This document shows, in pieces, positions 16,893 through 26,849 of a stretch of DNA of 64,000 nucleotides. This DNA is from Thioglobus_A sp964344985 (GTDB lineage: Bacteria > Pseudomonadota > Gammaproteobacteria > PS1 > Pseudothioglobaceae): positions 1-64,000 of the forward strand of contig CAYFPI010000004.1 of NCBI GenBank assembly GCA_964344985.1. Direction: 5' to 3'. How positions within the stretch are numbered: position 1 is the first letter of the stretch; every line of letters starts with the position of its first letter. The notes below the pieces were generated by a model. It ran no database searches. It saw only the letters and a list, made by a program, of their open reading frames with translations, and was not told the DNA's origin. The position numbers were made by a program, and so were the translations under genes.

Positions 16893-17839
16893 TGTCTGCC
16901 AAATACTTTAGGTTGCGTGTAATAATCAATCAATGGCACCATCATGTTAAGAAGCAATACAGCAAATGCCACGCCATCTGGATACCCGCCAAAACTACGA
17001 ATAATAACAATCAGAACACCAATTAAAAATCCATAAATCAATCTCCCTTTTGGTGTGGTGGAAGCTGAAATTGGATCAGTCGCTATAAAAAATGCACCCA
17101 GCATGGTAGCTCCCAATGTTAAGTGAAGCGCAATAGGCAAGTGTTCTTGGGCACCCATAAGATTAATAAAAAATGCTGTGATTACAATGCCGGATAACAC
17201 TGCCACAGGTATTTGCCAAAAAATTATCTTACGAATTAGTAAATAAATACCACCCAATAAAAATCCAATATTAATCCACAAATGCGCCTCTGAGAAACCA
17301 GACAGTGTGGAAATATCATTGCCTAAAGATAGGCCGGTTTTAATCTCATCAAGCTTTGTTGCACCACTTAGAGCATCTACACCAGAAAAGAAGATGTGAC
17401 TGAAAGCTTGCGATAAGCTAGAAAACTCAACTTGCCAAGTTGTCATCTGCAACGGGTAGGAGATTAATAAAAAAGCATAGCCTAACATGGCTGGATTAAA
17501 GGGATTGTTACCCAAACCACCGAACAGATGTTTGCCAAAAACAATAGCAAATCCTACGCCCACAACAATAATCCACCAAGGTGCAATTGAAGGAGTGGAT
17601 ATTGCTAACAAAATAGCTGTCAAAACAGCAGATCCATCAGACAGTGATGCTAATGCACTGCGGCCACGCATAAATAAAAATGCTGACTCAAAAGCTACAG
17701 CACTCAATATACCAAGTGATATTTGAATAAATACACCCCAGCCAAAAAAATAAAAAAGCGCAGCAACACCCAGTGTCAATCCGTAAATTACTTGTCTCAT
17801 TATTTGAGCAGTATTTAAACTCTGGCTATGCATTATCAT
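16889..17839 (-). CDS. rnfD: Rnf complex subunit D
   Basis: Integral membrane subunit of Rnf, probably part of the ion pathway. The 316-residue protein is strongly hydrophobic with about nine to ten spans and has the covalent FMN motif SGAT (VDALSGATKLDE, about residue 155) and the GNNPFNPAMLGYA signature. Its start overlaps the rnfC end by 14 bases. Confidence 0.95.
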   Translation of the reverse strand: MIMHSQSLNTAQIMRQVIYGLTLGVAALFYFFGWGVFIQISLGILSAVAFESAFLFMRGRSALASLSDGSAVLTAILLAISTPSIAPWWIIVVGVGFAIVFGKHLFGGLGNNPFNPAMLGYAFLLISYPLQMTTWQVEFSSLSQAFSHIFFSGVDALSGATKLDEIKTGLSLGNDISTLSGFSEAHLWINIGFLLGGIYLLIRKIIFWQIPVAVLSGIVITAFFINLMGAQEHLPIALHLTLGATMLGAFFIATDPISASTTPKGRLIYGFLIGVLIVIIRSFGGYPDGVAFAVLLLNMMVPLIDYYTQPKVFGRQ

Positions 17840-19337
17840 CTTGCTGACCTTCTTTATTTTTATTTACGCGCTCCATGGCAGCTGCGATTTTATCTTTCTG
17901 AGCTTGCTCATTAGCCATTTTTTCTTTGAGTGCTTTTTTCTTAGCTGCCATCATCTCAGCACGCTCTTTTTTATTACGCTCAATCCTAAATTCTTTAAAT
18001 TCAAACCTCTCTCTGGATCGCTCAACTCGCTGCTGTTCACGCTTTAACTTTCTATCCATTGCTTTTGCAAACGCAAAATACTCAGACAGTGGAATATTGC
18101 TTGGACACACATAATTACAGCAGCCACATTCAATGCAATCTGCCAAATTATAATCAAGTGCTTTTTCAATATTTTCACTTTTTGCATGCCAATATAGCTG
18201 TTGCGGCAACAGGTTAGCAGGGCAAACTGGCGTGCAAGAAGAGCAGCGAATACACTCTTGAATAGGTGGTTTTGGCTCAATATTATTAACAAAAATACAA
18301 TTTGTAATTTTACAAATAGAATACTTAGAGTTTGGAATATCAACACCCATCATCATGCCACCCATTCTAATATGATGCTGTTGATTATTTGGCTCAGACT
18401 GCTCTACCACACTTGCAAAAGAAGTGCCCAGCCTTGCTTCGTAATTCCTTGGATTTTTAACAGCAGACCCTGTTACTGTTACAATTCTGGAAACAAGCGG
18501 TTTGTTATCTACCACAGCATCATACACTGCTTTTACAGTGCCAACGTTTTGACACAAAATACCATGGTCAGACGCATATTCCCCTGAGGGTATTTCAATA
18601 TCAAGTAATGATTTAATTAATAACTTCTCAGCGCCAGATGTGTATTTGGTTGGGATTTGTTCAATATTAATACGATCATTAAAGTTGTATAGTAGTAATG
18701 AATTAAACGCTTCTTGCTTATCGTCTTCAATGGCAATAATCACTTTCTTGGTGCCACAAGCGTGCATTAACACCTCAACACCACGAATAACTTCTCGTGG
18801 GTACTCTTGCATTAAAGAATCATCGCACATAATTCCCGGCTCACACTCTGTGGCGTTAATAATTAGTGTGTGCGCACCTTTTGCATTTGATATTTTAGCG
18901 TGCGTTGGAAATCCAGCACCACCCATGCCAACAATACCAGCTTCACGAATCTGTTGAATAACTTCATCAGGTGTACAATTTAAGAATTCTTGATTGCAGC
19001 TTTTAGTTTCAATCCATTGGTCTTTACCATCAGAATCAATCACTATGCACATAGCATCAATGCCTGATGGATGGGGAATAGGTCTTTTTTCAATGGCTGA
19101 GATAACGCCCGATATTGACGCATGAACATTGGTAGGAAATTTTCCTGTGGTTTGTGCAATAATTTGTCCAGTCAGGACTTTATCACCCACATCAACACAT
19201 GGCTTAGCCTCTCCACCCACTCGCTGTTGCAGCAAAAGAACTGCTTGCTCTGGTGGAGGAACTTGTTTAATTCTTGGCTTTTCTACCGGGTACGGATTGG
19301 GAATATGTATACCACCTTTAAAAGAATAATTAGCCAC
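17826..19337 (-). CDS. rnfC: Rnf complex subunit C
   Basis: Peripheral NADH- and FMN-binding subunit with two [4Fe-4S] clusters. The 503-residue protein opens with FKGGIHIPNPYP, has the flavin/NAD segment GIVGMGGAGFPTHAK (about 135-149), then the clusters CIRCSSCTPVCP (about 370) and CIECGCCNYVCP (about 410). The C-terminal 80 residues are a charged Lys/Glu/Arg-rich helix, as in gammaproteobacterial RnfC, but shorter than the repeat-rich tails of enteric versions. Confidence 0.96.
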   Translation of the reverse strand: MANYSFKGGIHIPNPYPVEKPRIKQVPPPEQAVLLLQQRVGGEAKPCVDVGDKVLTGQIIAQTTGKFPTNVHASISGVISAIEKRPIPHPSGIDAMCIVIDSDGKDQWIETKSCNQEFLNCTPDEVIQQIREAGIVGMGGAGFPTHAKISNAKGAHTLIINATECEPGIMCDDSLMQEYPREVIRGVEVLMHACGTKKVIIAIEDDKQEAFNSLLLYNFNDRINIEQIPTKYTSGAEKLLIKSLLDIEIPSGEYASDHGILCQNVGTVKAVYDAVVDNKPLVSRIVTVTGSAVKNPRNYEARLGTSFASVVEQSEPNNQQHHIRMGGMMMGVDIPNSKYSICKITNCIFVNNIEPKPPIQECIRCSSCTPVCPANLLPQQLYWHAKSENIEKALDYNLADCIECGCCNYVCPSNIPLSEYFAFAKAMDRKLKREQQRVERSRERFEFKEFRIERNKKERAEMMAAKKKALKEKMANEQAQKDKIAAAMERVNKNKEGQQDDNA

Positions 19338-19872
19338 GACCCATCTCCTTCAAACTAGGAATATAAGTGCCTAAAGTTGGTTTTAATTCTTCAACATAAA
19401 TACAATCAACAGGACATACTGGTATGCACAAATCGCAACCTGTGCATTCTTTAGCAATAACGGTTGTCATTACTTTAGATGAGCCAATAAAGGCATCCAC
19501 CGGACATGCTTGAATACATAAAGTGCAGCCAATACACAATTGCTCATCAACATAAACCACATGATCAGGCTTAGTCTCACCATGTTCTGAATTAAGCTCC
19601 AGCGTCTCAACACCTAAAAGCTCTGCCAAGGCATCAGCACCTTCTTGCCCACCTGGCGGGCATTGGTTAATTTGAGCCTCACCACTGGCCAAAGCCTCTG
19701 CATACGGCCTGCAACCAGGATAATTACATTGACCACATTGAGTTTGTGGCAGAATTGAATCAATTTGATCAACCAATGGATTGCCTTCTACTTTAAACCG
19801 AATGGCAGCATAGCCCAAGATCAAACCTAGAGCTAATGTTAATATTGAAAAAATAACAACCGACTCAATCAT
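19330..19872 (-). CDS. rnfB: Rnf complex subunit B
   Basis: Ferredoxin-like entry subunit of Rnf. The 180-residue protein has one N-terminal membrane helix, the Fe-S domain CGQCNYPGCRPYA (about residues 45-57) and two further [4Fe-4S] motifs, CIGCTLCIQACP and CTGCDLCIPVCP (about 112-155). It overlaps rnfC by 8 bases and abuts rnfA. Confidence 0.96.
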   Translation of the reverse strand: MIESVVIFSILTLALGLILGYAAIRFKVEGNPLVDQIDSILPQTQCGQCNYPGCRPYAEALASGEAQINQCPPGGQEGADALAELLGVETLELNSEHGETKPDHVVYVDEQLCIGCTLCIQACPVDAFIGSSKVMTTVIAKECTGCDLCIPVCPVDCIYVEELKPTLGTYIPSLKEMGRG

Positions 19873-20447
19873 TATGCAAGCCCAATAAAGCCCATAAATG
19901 CCATGGACATCAATCCTGCAGTAATCAATGCAATGGGCGCACCCTTAAATACCTCTGGCACATCAGCAGCATCAATACGCTCTCGAATGGCCGAAAATAC
20001 AACCAATACAAAAGAAAATCCAACAGCTGCACCAAAACCGTAAACAGCAGAAGCTAAAAATCCATTATCTTGATTTACATTCAGTAGCGCCACACCAAGC
20101 ACGGCACAATTAGTAGTAATTAGCGGCAGAAACACGCCCAAAGACTGATGTAGCACTGGGGAGGTTTTATTAACCACCAATTCTGTAAACCCTACCACGC
20201 CTGCAATGGTAACAATAAATGCAATGGTTCTCAAATACTCCATTTCAAATGGAATTAAGATATAGGTATTAATTAAATAACTAGAAATACTAGCCAGTGT
20301 TAGAACAAATGTAGTGGCGAAACCCATGCCAATGGCGGTTTCTACTTTTTTTGAAACGCCCATAAAAGGGCATAAGCCTAGAAACTTAACCAGTACAAAA
20401 TTATTCACCAAAATGGTGCTGACTAAGATTAGGACATATTCATTCAT
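19872..20447 (-). CDS. rnfA: Rnf complex subunit A
   Basis: Six-span integral membrane subunit of Rnf. The 191-residue protein has the landmarks NNFVLVKFLGLCPFMGVSK and TTNCAVLGVALLN, which hold the conserved half-helix cysteines of RnfA/RnfE. Its paralogue rnfE is not present in this cluster. Confidence 0.96.
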   Translation of the reverse strand: MNEYVLILVSTILVNNFVLVKFLGLCPFMGVSKKVETAIGMGFATTFVLTLASISSYLINTYILIPFEMEYLRTIAFIVTIAGVVGFTELVVNKTSPVLHQSLGVFLPLITTNCAVLGVALLNVNQDNGFLASAVYGFGAAVGFSFVLVVFSAIRERIDAADVPEVFKGAPIALITAGLMSMAFMGFIGLA

Positions 20448-20457
20448 AGCAACGATT

Positions 20458-21195
20458 TTAACTTAAAAATAGCTTTAAAAGTCCAAACGAACTAATGAGT
20501 AAAAGCGCTGATCCAATCCACTTTTTAAACAACTGATCATTAGCAATAATTTTGTCATGTAATTTCAACCCAATAAGATGACCAATGGCTGCCACTGGAA
20601 TTAAATACAAAGAAAACTTCCAATCAATATCAACACCCATAGCAATAAAAGCAACCATCTTGATACTAACTAAAATAAACCACAAAACAAATAGTGTATT
20701 GCGTAAATACTCTTTTGTTACATGGCGCATATAAACAGCCACAATAAGTGGCGCTCCTGTTAAAGAAGTACCTGCTACATATCCCCCAAATATAAGTAAA
20801 AACTTATCTACCCAAGATTTATGTGAAGCGATTTTTTGGTTAAAAACCCAAGTAATGGCATAAAAAATAGTAATAGAATAAATAAAAACAATCACCACCT
20901 TATCAGGCAAACTTAACAAGCCTGCAACACCTATCAGGGTTGGTGGAATAATCCATCGTAAAGATTGATTTAAATAATTCCAATCAACTTTTCTAATAGA
21001 TTTTGATAATGTTAATGATGAAAAGAACAATAAATGAATACCGATCATAGGAAGCCAATACAGTGGCGTTCCACCAAGCAACAACATTAAAGGAAGTCCG
21101 AGCGCTGCACCACCAAATCCGAGACCAGTACGAACGAACCCTGCCCAAAGAAAAATGAGCGCTGTTAGTACTATGGAAGTACTATCAAAAACCAT
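20458..21195 (-). CDS. TauE/SafE-family exporter
   Basis: A 245-residue protein with about eight hydrophobic spans and the family-typical N-terminal FLWAGFVRTGLGFGGAALGLPL. TauE/SafE proteins export sulfite, sulfoacetate or related anions. In a sulfur oxidiser, sulfite export is plausible but not proven. It shares one base with the end of glmM and precedes rnfA by 10 bases, so it is embedded in a housekeeping run. Confidence 0.82.
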   Translation of the reverse strand: MVFDSTSIVLTALIFLWAGFVRTGLGFGGAALGLPLMLLLGGTPLYWLPMIGIHLLFFSSLTLSKSIRKVDWNYLNQSLRWIIPPTLIGVAGLLSLPDKVVIVFIYSITIFYAITWVFNQKIASHKSWVDKFLLIFGGYVAGTSLTGAPLIVAVYMRHVTKEYLRNTLFVLWFILVSIKMVAFIAMGVDIDWKFSLYLIPVAAIGHLIGLKLHDKIIANDQLFKKWIGSALLLISSFGLLKLFLS

Positions 21196-22520
21196 TAGCG
21201 CAATATATTAGCGAGCTTCTCTGCACTTTGTCTAGTTATCTCTTTGTCTTTTGCCTCAACCATTACACGAATAAGCTGCTCTGTACCTGAAGCACGGATT
21301 AACACCCTACCTTCATCGCCCAATTCTTTTTCAACCATAAGCTGAGTATTTTTTAACTCATCATGATTATCCAAGTCAATCTTTTGTTGGGTTTTTACAT
21401 TAATCAAAACTTGAGGATATTTTTCTACCTCTTGCTTGAGTTGAGTCAGGCTAGACTTGCTTCTAGCCAGCACTTCTAATACTTGAATTGCGGAAATAAT
21501 ACCATCGCCTGAAGTGGTCTTATCAAGACAAATCATATGACCCGACCCTTCTCCACCTAAAATAGATTCATGCTTTTGCATTTGCTCTAAAACAAACCTG
21601 TCACCCACATCAGCCTCAATAAAATCAATGCCTAGATTTCTCAAACCATGGCGTATACCTAGATTTGTCATTTTGGTGCCCACTACCGTATTATTGGTTA
21701 AGCGATTTTGAGATTGCCACGCTTTAGCAACGATAAAAAGAAGTTCATCACCATCAACCAATTCACCATCGCCATCAACCATCATGAGACGATCACCATC
21801 GCCATCAAAAGCAATGCCTAAATCTGCTTTGGCTTCAAGCACGGTATCTTGCAAATGCTGAGCATCTGTTGCACCACAATTTTCATTAATATTGAAACCG
21901 TTAGGAGTGTTGTTAATAACGCTTACATTAGCGCCTAATTCTGAAAAAACATTTTCAGCGATATGATAAGTCGCACCATTTGCACAGTCAATCACGATAT
22001 TTAAACCATCAAGAGTTAAACTACGATCAAATGTAGATTTACAAAATTCGATATATCTACCCAATGGCTGTTCGTGTCGTCTAGCCTTTCCAATTTTATT
22101 TGATTCAACACTTACCATGGGCTGAGCTATTTTTTTCTCAACAGCCGCCTGATCTTCATCACTGAGCTTAAAACCCTGAGATGAGAAAAATTTAACGCCA
22201 TTATCTTCAAAATGATTATGAGAGGCGCTAATCACAGCGCCAGCACTAGCATTATAAGTTTGTGTTAAATAAGCAATAGCAGGTGTTGGCATTGGACCTA
22301 ATAAACCCACGTCCACACCAGCAGATAAAAATCCAGCCTCTAGAGCAGATTCAAATAGGTAGCCAGATACACGAGTATCTTTGCCAATAATAACACTGGA
22401 TTTGCCTTTAGCTGCTAATACTGAGCCAACTGCCCAGCCCAATTTTAAGAAAAAATCTGCCGTAATTGGCTCCACACCAACCTTGCCACGAATGCCATCA
22501 GTGCCAAAAAAATTAGCCAT
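21195..22520 (-). CDS. glmM: Phosphoglucosamine mutase
   Basis: Converts glucosamine-6-phosphate to glucosamine-1-phosphate for cell-wall and LPS precursors. The 441-residue protein begins FFGTDGIRG, has the phosphoserine site SASHN (catalytic Ser about residue 100), the metal loop DGDGDR and the C-terminal phosphate-binding RASGTEQLIRVMVE. It overlaps folP by 8 bases; the ftsH-folP-glmM order is conserved in gammaproteobacteria. Confidence 0.97.
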   Translation of the reverse strand: MANFFGTDGIRGKVGVEPITADFFLKLGWAVGSVLAAKGKSSVIIGKDTRVSGYLFESALEAGFLSAGVDVGLLGPMPTPAIAYLTQTYNASAGAVISASHNHFEDNGVKFFSSQGFKLSDEDQAAVEKKIAQPMVSVESNKIGKARRHEQPLGRYIEFCKSTFDRSLTLDGLNIVIDCANGATYHIAENVFSELGANVSVINNTPNGFNINENCGATDAQHLQDTVLEAKADLGIAFDGDGDRLMMVDGDGELVDGDELLFIVAKAWQSQNRLTNNTVVGTKMTNLGIRHGLRNLGIDFIEADVGDRFVLEQMQKHESILGGEGSGHMICLDKTTSGDGIISAIQVLEVLARSKSSLTQLKQEVEKYPQVLINVKTQQKIDLDNHDELKNTQLMVEKELGDEGRVLIRASGTEQLIRVMVEAKDKEITRQSAEKLANILR

Positions 22521-23307
22521 TCACTATACTCCAAATATCAATTGCATCTTTTGTTTCCAGTACATCGTGAACTCGCACAATGTCTGCACCATTGTTAAGT
22601 GCTATTATAGACCCAATTACACTACCCACAACCCTGCCATCAGTTTCTCTATTACCCAACATTGCGCCAATCATTGATTTGCGTGACAAGCCTGCCAATG
22701 TTCTAAGACCAAAACTATCAAACTCATTAAATCGCTTTAGGATTTCAATATTGTGCTCCAGTGTTTTTCCAAAGCCAAAACCTGGGTCGAGAATAATTCT
22801 ATCTGCCGACATGCCTGCATTCACACAAGCGTTAATGCGTTTATCAAAAAACTGCTTAATATCATCAACCACATCAGCATAAGTTGGATTGGATTGCATG
22901 CTTCTTGGTGAACCTTGCATATGCATTAAACACACATCAACATCAAGGGATGATGCTACTTCCATAGCACCTGGCATACTCAAAGCACAAACATCATTAA
23001 TAAGATTAGCGCCACGCTCAACAGCCAACTCCATAACTTTTGGTTTAGAAGTATCAATTGAAAGATTAACTTTGGCTGAACTGTTTAGTGCATCAATAAC
23101 TGGAATAACACGATCAATTTCATCAACTAATGGCACGGGATTAGCACCTGGACGGGTAGACTCTCCGCCAACATCGATTATATCAGCGCCATCAGAAATC
23201 ATGCGTTGGGCTTGAGTTACGGCGTTATCAAGATTAAGATATTTTCCACCATCGGAAAATGAATCGGGTGTGGTGTTTAGCACACCCATTATTTGTGGCC
23301 TATTCAC
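22513..23307 (-). CDS. folP: Dihydropteroate synthase
   Basis: Joins p-aminobenzoate to the pterin diphosphate in folate synthesis. The 264-residue protein has the TIM-barrel landmarks MGVLNTTPDSFSDGG, DVGGESTRPGA and DPGFGFGKT. It lies 12 bases after ftsH and overlaps glmM. Confidence 0.97.
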   Translation of the reverse strand: MNRPQIMGVLNTTPDSFSDGGKYLNLDNAVTQAQRMISDGADIIDVGGESTRPGANPVPLVDEIDRVIPVIDALNSSAKVNLSIDTSKPKVMELAVERGANLINDVCALSMPGAMEVASSLDVDVCLMHMQGSPRSMQSNPTYADVVDDIKQFFDKRINACVNAGMSADRIILDPGFGFGKTLEHNIEILKRFNEFDSFGLRTLAGLSRKSMIGAMLGNRETDGRVVGSVIGSIIALNNGADIVRVHDVLETKDAIDIWSIVNG

Positions 23308-23319
23308 GGCTTAAATCAG

Positions 23320-25239
23320 TTAAGCTATTTTTGGATCACCATCAATTGGCTTATCGTCTGAATCCGTCTTATCATCAACATCAGCATCCACGCCAGAACC
23401 TAATTCTGTTGAAACTACATCCGAATCAATAATAACTGCTGCTTCACGCATTGGCTTACGATCCATTAAATCATCAATTTGCTCTTTATCAATGGTTTCA
23501 AACTCAACCAAAGCCTTAGTCATAGCATGCAAAATATCGGTATTTTCTTCAAGAATTTTCTTGGCAACTGCATAATTAGAATCAATAATTTTTTTAATCT
23601 CAGAATCCACATCTTTAAACGTATCTTCAGAAATATGCTTATGCTTAGTAACTTGCTTACCTAGAAACACTTCACCATCATCTTCACCATAAGCTTGTGG
23701 CCCTAATACATCTGACATACCCCATTGCTTTACCATCTTGTGAGCAATTTCAGTAGCACGCTCAATATCATTACTTGCACCTGTGGTAATGGCATCATCG
23801 CCATAAATCAGCCCTTCAGCAATTCGCCCACCATATAACGCTGCAATCTGTGAATTTAGCTTGCGACGAGAAACGCTATAACTGTCTTTTTCTGGCAAAA
23901 ACATAGTAACACCCAGTGCTCTACCTCTAGGAATAATACTAACCTTATAAACCGGATCATGCTCTGGCACTAAACGACCCACAATCGCATGTCCTGCCTC
24001 ATGATAAGCAGTCATTTCTTTTTCAGCCTCATCCATCACCATGGTTTTACGCTCAGAGCCCATCATGATTTTATCTTTAGCTTTTTCAAACTCTTGCATG
24101 CCAACGAGGTTCTTGTTTTTTCCCGCAGTGATTAAAGCCGCTTCATTACATAAATTTGCAAGATCTGCACCAGAGAATCCCGGGGTTCCTTTGGCGATAT
24201 TAATTGACTTTACGTTTTTAGCAATTGGCAATTTACGCATATGCACTTTCAAAATAGCGTCACGACCATTAATATCAGGCAGTCCAACCATTACTTGACG
24301 ATCAAAACGTCCTGGGCGAAGCAGTGCAGGATCCAATACATCTGGTCTATTGGTTGCTGCGATAACAATAATACCTTCAGAACCTTCAAAACCATCCATC
24401 TCAACCAGCATTTGGTTTAGAGTCTGTTCACGCTCATCATGACCACCACCCATGCCAGCGCCACGCTGACGGCCAACCGCATCAATTTCATCAATAAAAA
24501 TAATACAAGGTGCGTTTTTCTTAGCTTGTTCAAACATGTCTCGAACGCGTGATGCACCCACACCAACAAACATCTCTACAAAATCAGAACCAGAAATAAA
24601 AAAGAATGGTACTTCAGCTTCACCAGCAATGGCTTTAGCCAGTAGTGTTTTACCCGTGCCCGGAGGGCCAACCAATAGCACGCCTTTAGGAATCTTTCCG
24701 CCCACTTTGGTAAATTTACCTGGATCAGATAAAAAATCAACCAATTCAGCTACGTCTTCTTTAGCCTCTTCAACGCCAGCAACATCTTTAAAAGTAACAT
24801 TGGATTCGTCTTTAGTAATTAAACGCGCTTTGGACTTGCCAAAGCTCATCGGATTTTTACCACCCATTGCGCCACCTGCACCTTTCATGGTGTAGAGAAT
24901 AACGCCGATTAATAAAATGATTGGTGCTAAAGAAATAAATAGCTGTTTTAAAAATCCATCTTTTTCAGGTGGCTTGGCAACAACATTAACACCATTTTCT
25001 AATAAGTCACCCATCATGCCAAGATCGCCTGGTGAGTAAGTTGAGAACTGCTCACCACCAGCACCAACACCGGTAATATTGCTACCTGCAATGGTTACTT
25101 GGGACACGTCCCCTTGTTTAACGCTTTGAATAAACTGAGAATAAGTAATATCATCTTTCTTCTCACCCACTTCAAATTGGCTAAAAATTGAGGTAAGCAC
25201 ACTACCTAACGCCAACCAAAGCAACAAATTCTTAAACAT
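23320..25239 (-). CDS. ftsH: ATP-dependent zinc metalloprotease FtsH
   Basis: Membrane-anchored AAA+ protease that degrades misplaced membrane proteins and regulators. The 639-residue protein has two N-terminal membrane spans (about residues 4-18 and 105-120), Walker A GPPGTGKT, Walker B IIFIDEIDAVG, the second region of homology ATNRPDVLDPALLRPGRFDRQ, and the zinc site HEAGH. The acidic C-terminal tail is typical. Divergent from lptE across 148 bases. Confidence 0.97.
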   Translation of the reverse strand: MFKNLLLWLALGSVLTSIFSQFEVGEKKDDITYSQFIQSVKQGDVSQVTIAGSNITGVGAGGEQFSTYSPGDLGMMGDLLENGVNVVAKPPEKDGFLKQLFISLAPIILLIGVILYTMKGAGGAMGGKNPMSFGKSKARLITKDESNVTFKDVAGVEEAKEDVAELVDFLSDPGKFTKVGGKIPKGVLLVGPPGTGKTLLAKAIAGEAEVPFFFISGSDFVEMFVGVGASRVRDMFEQAKKNAPCIIFIDEIDAVGRQRGAGMGGGHDEREQTLNQMLVEMDGFEGSEGIIVIAATNRPDVLDPALLRPGRFDRQVMVGLPDINGRDAILKVHMRKLPIAKNVKSINIAKGTPGFSGADLANLCNEAALITAGKNKNLVGMQEFEKAKDKIMMGSERKTMVMDEAEKEMTAYHEAGHAIVGRLVPEHDPVYKVSIIPRGRALGVTMFLPEKDSYSVSRRKLNSQIAALYGGRIAEGLIYGDDAITTGASNDIERATEIAHKMVKQWGMSDVLGPQAYGEDDGEVFLGKQVTKHKHISEDTFKDVDSEIKKIIDSNYAVAKKILEENTDILHAMTKALVEFETIDKEQIDDLMDRKPMREAAVIIDSDVVSTELGSGVDADVDDKTDSDDKPIDGDPKIA

Positions 25240-25387
25240 AATGCAATTCTTTTATAAAAAATAAGAGGCGTAACTATACCCTATTGCGTACTTATATAGG
25301 GCCCAATGGTGTTTTTTCAAGGTTTTTTCAACAAATAAATTCAAATTCTGTCATAATTCTTAACTTAAAGAATAAGCGCTTAGACCC

Positions 25388-25840
25388 ATGTCAAAAACTA
25401 CTTTATTAATCACTTTACTCATTACTACACTACTTAGCTCATGCGGTTTTCACACGCCAACTAAAAATGTTGCCTTAAATGCTGTTGTAAATAGCAATGA
25501 TAACAATCAATTTGCAAAAGAGCTAAACAAACGATTTGATCAAGACCTAACCCAATCTCTTATTATCCATATTGGCAGTGAAGTGCAGAAAAAACAAACA
25601 GCTTCTTACACATCAGACAACAAAGCAAGCAGCTATACATTGAGCTTAAATGTGCCAGTTAAAGTATTTGACAATAATCGCAATTTATTACTTTCTCAAG
25701 ATCTAGGCGCCAGAACCAACTTAAGCAAAATGAGCTCAACTCAGGCAGATCGATTACAAATTGAAGAAAGCTATGCACAACTTCGCAACACCATTATCAA
25801 AAAACTTTTAAGAAGACTGAACAAACTCAATGAAAATTAG
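25388..25840 (+). CDS. lptE: LPS-assembly lipoprotein LptE
   Basis: Outer-membrane plug of the LptD translocon for lipopolysaccharide. The 150-residue protein has a lipoprotein signal with the lipobox LLSSC (Cys19) followed by GFH, as in LptE. The order lptE-holA is conserved in gammaproteobacteria (usually after leuS, not seen here) and is the main support, because LptE sequence is poorly conserved. Confidence 0.85.
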   Translation: MSKTTLLITLLITTLLSSCGFHTPTKNVALNAVVNSNDNNQFAKELNKRFDQDLTQSLIIHIGSEVQKKQTASYTSDNKASSYTLSLNVPVKVFDNNRNLLLSQDLGARTNLSKMSSTQADRLQIEESYAQLRNTIIKKLLRRLNKLNEN

Positions 25841-26849
25841 GCCAGAGGCGCTTAATTCTCAACTTTCCAACAAACTAGAATCGCTCTATTTTGTTTTTGG
25901 CGCAGAAATCCTACTGATTGAACAAAGTTTAGGCGCTATTAATAGCGCTGCAAAACGCGCTGGGTTTGATGAAAAAATCACTTTCGATATTGACGGAAAC
26001 TTTGACTGGGGAAACGTTACTGCAGAATTATCCACAATATCTTTATTTTCTCCAAAGCGCATTATTGAATGTCGATTAAAAACTGGGAAAATTGGCGTTA
26101 AAGGCTCTAAAGCGCTGAGCGAAATTGCTGCTTCAGTTCCTGATGATATTCTACTTGTCATCTCTACTGGAAAACTTGATATGGCACAACAAAAAAGCAA
26201 ATGGTTTAAGACACTTGAACAGTTTGGCAATGTCGTTCAACATTGGGAAGTGCAAGCTGACCACCTGGTTGGATGGATTGCTAATCATATGGCTAGCTCT
26301 GGCTTATCTGCTAATCAAGACATTGCTCAAAGCATTGCTTTTTGTACAGAAGGAAATTTACTGGCTTCAATGCAAGAAATTCAAAAACTCAAAATGGCTT
26401 ATCCTGATGGTAATGTAGATACCAAAGCCTACCTAAAGCAAGTCAATCAACAGTCAAAATACACTATTTACGGATTAATTGATGCTGCGTTGAGTGGCAA
26501 TATTCAGCAAACTAATAAGATTTACAATACATTGCGTGACGATACCTCTATGCCTATTCAGCTTAGCAGTTCACTGTATCGTGAAATTAAATCTTTAATC
26601 AACATGTCGATTGAGGCCAGTCAAGCTAAAAACATCGATACCGTATTACAATCGCACCGCGTTTGGAATAAAAGAAAACCTATTATCACTAATGCGCTTA
26701 AACGCCACCCTTATCAACGTTTACAAAAAATATTATTATCGCTTGGACGTATTGACCGTTCAATCAAAGGCATGGATAATCTTAATGTGATTGACGAATT
26801 ACGCACTTTACTACTTACTCTAGCCGGAAAAAACCAATGGGCTCAATAA
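25830..26849 (+). CDS. holA: DNA polymerase III delta subunit
   Basis: Clamp-loader wrench subunit that opens the beta clamp. The 339-residue protein shows family features: the N-terminal YFVFGAEILLIEQSL segment, the middle LFSPKRIIECRLKTGK stretch and C-terminal helices (RLQKILLSLGRIDRSIKGM). It overlaps lptE by 11 bases and proA by 13. Confidence 0.92.
   Translation: MKIRPEALNSQLSNKLESLYFVFGAEILLIEQSLGAINSAAKRAGFDEKITFDIDGNFDWGNVTAELSTISLFSPKRIIECRLKTGKIGVKGSKALSEIAASVPDDILLVISTGKLDMAQQKSKWFKTLEQFGNVVQHWEVQADHLVGWIANHMASSGLSANQDIAQSIAFCTEGNLLASMQEIQKLKMAYPDGNVDTKAYLKQVNQQSKYTIYGLIDAALSGNIQQTNKIYNTLRDDTSMPIQLSSSLYREIKSLINMSIEASQAKNIDTVLQSHRVWNKRKPIITNALKRHPYQRLQKILLSLGRIDRSIKGMDNLNVIDELRTLLLTLAGKNQWAQ

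Noticed and set aside
18201..18587. Rightward frame inside rnfC
   Set aside because: Antisense shadow of a well-supported gene, with no domain.
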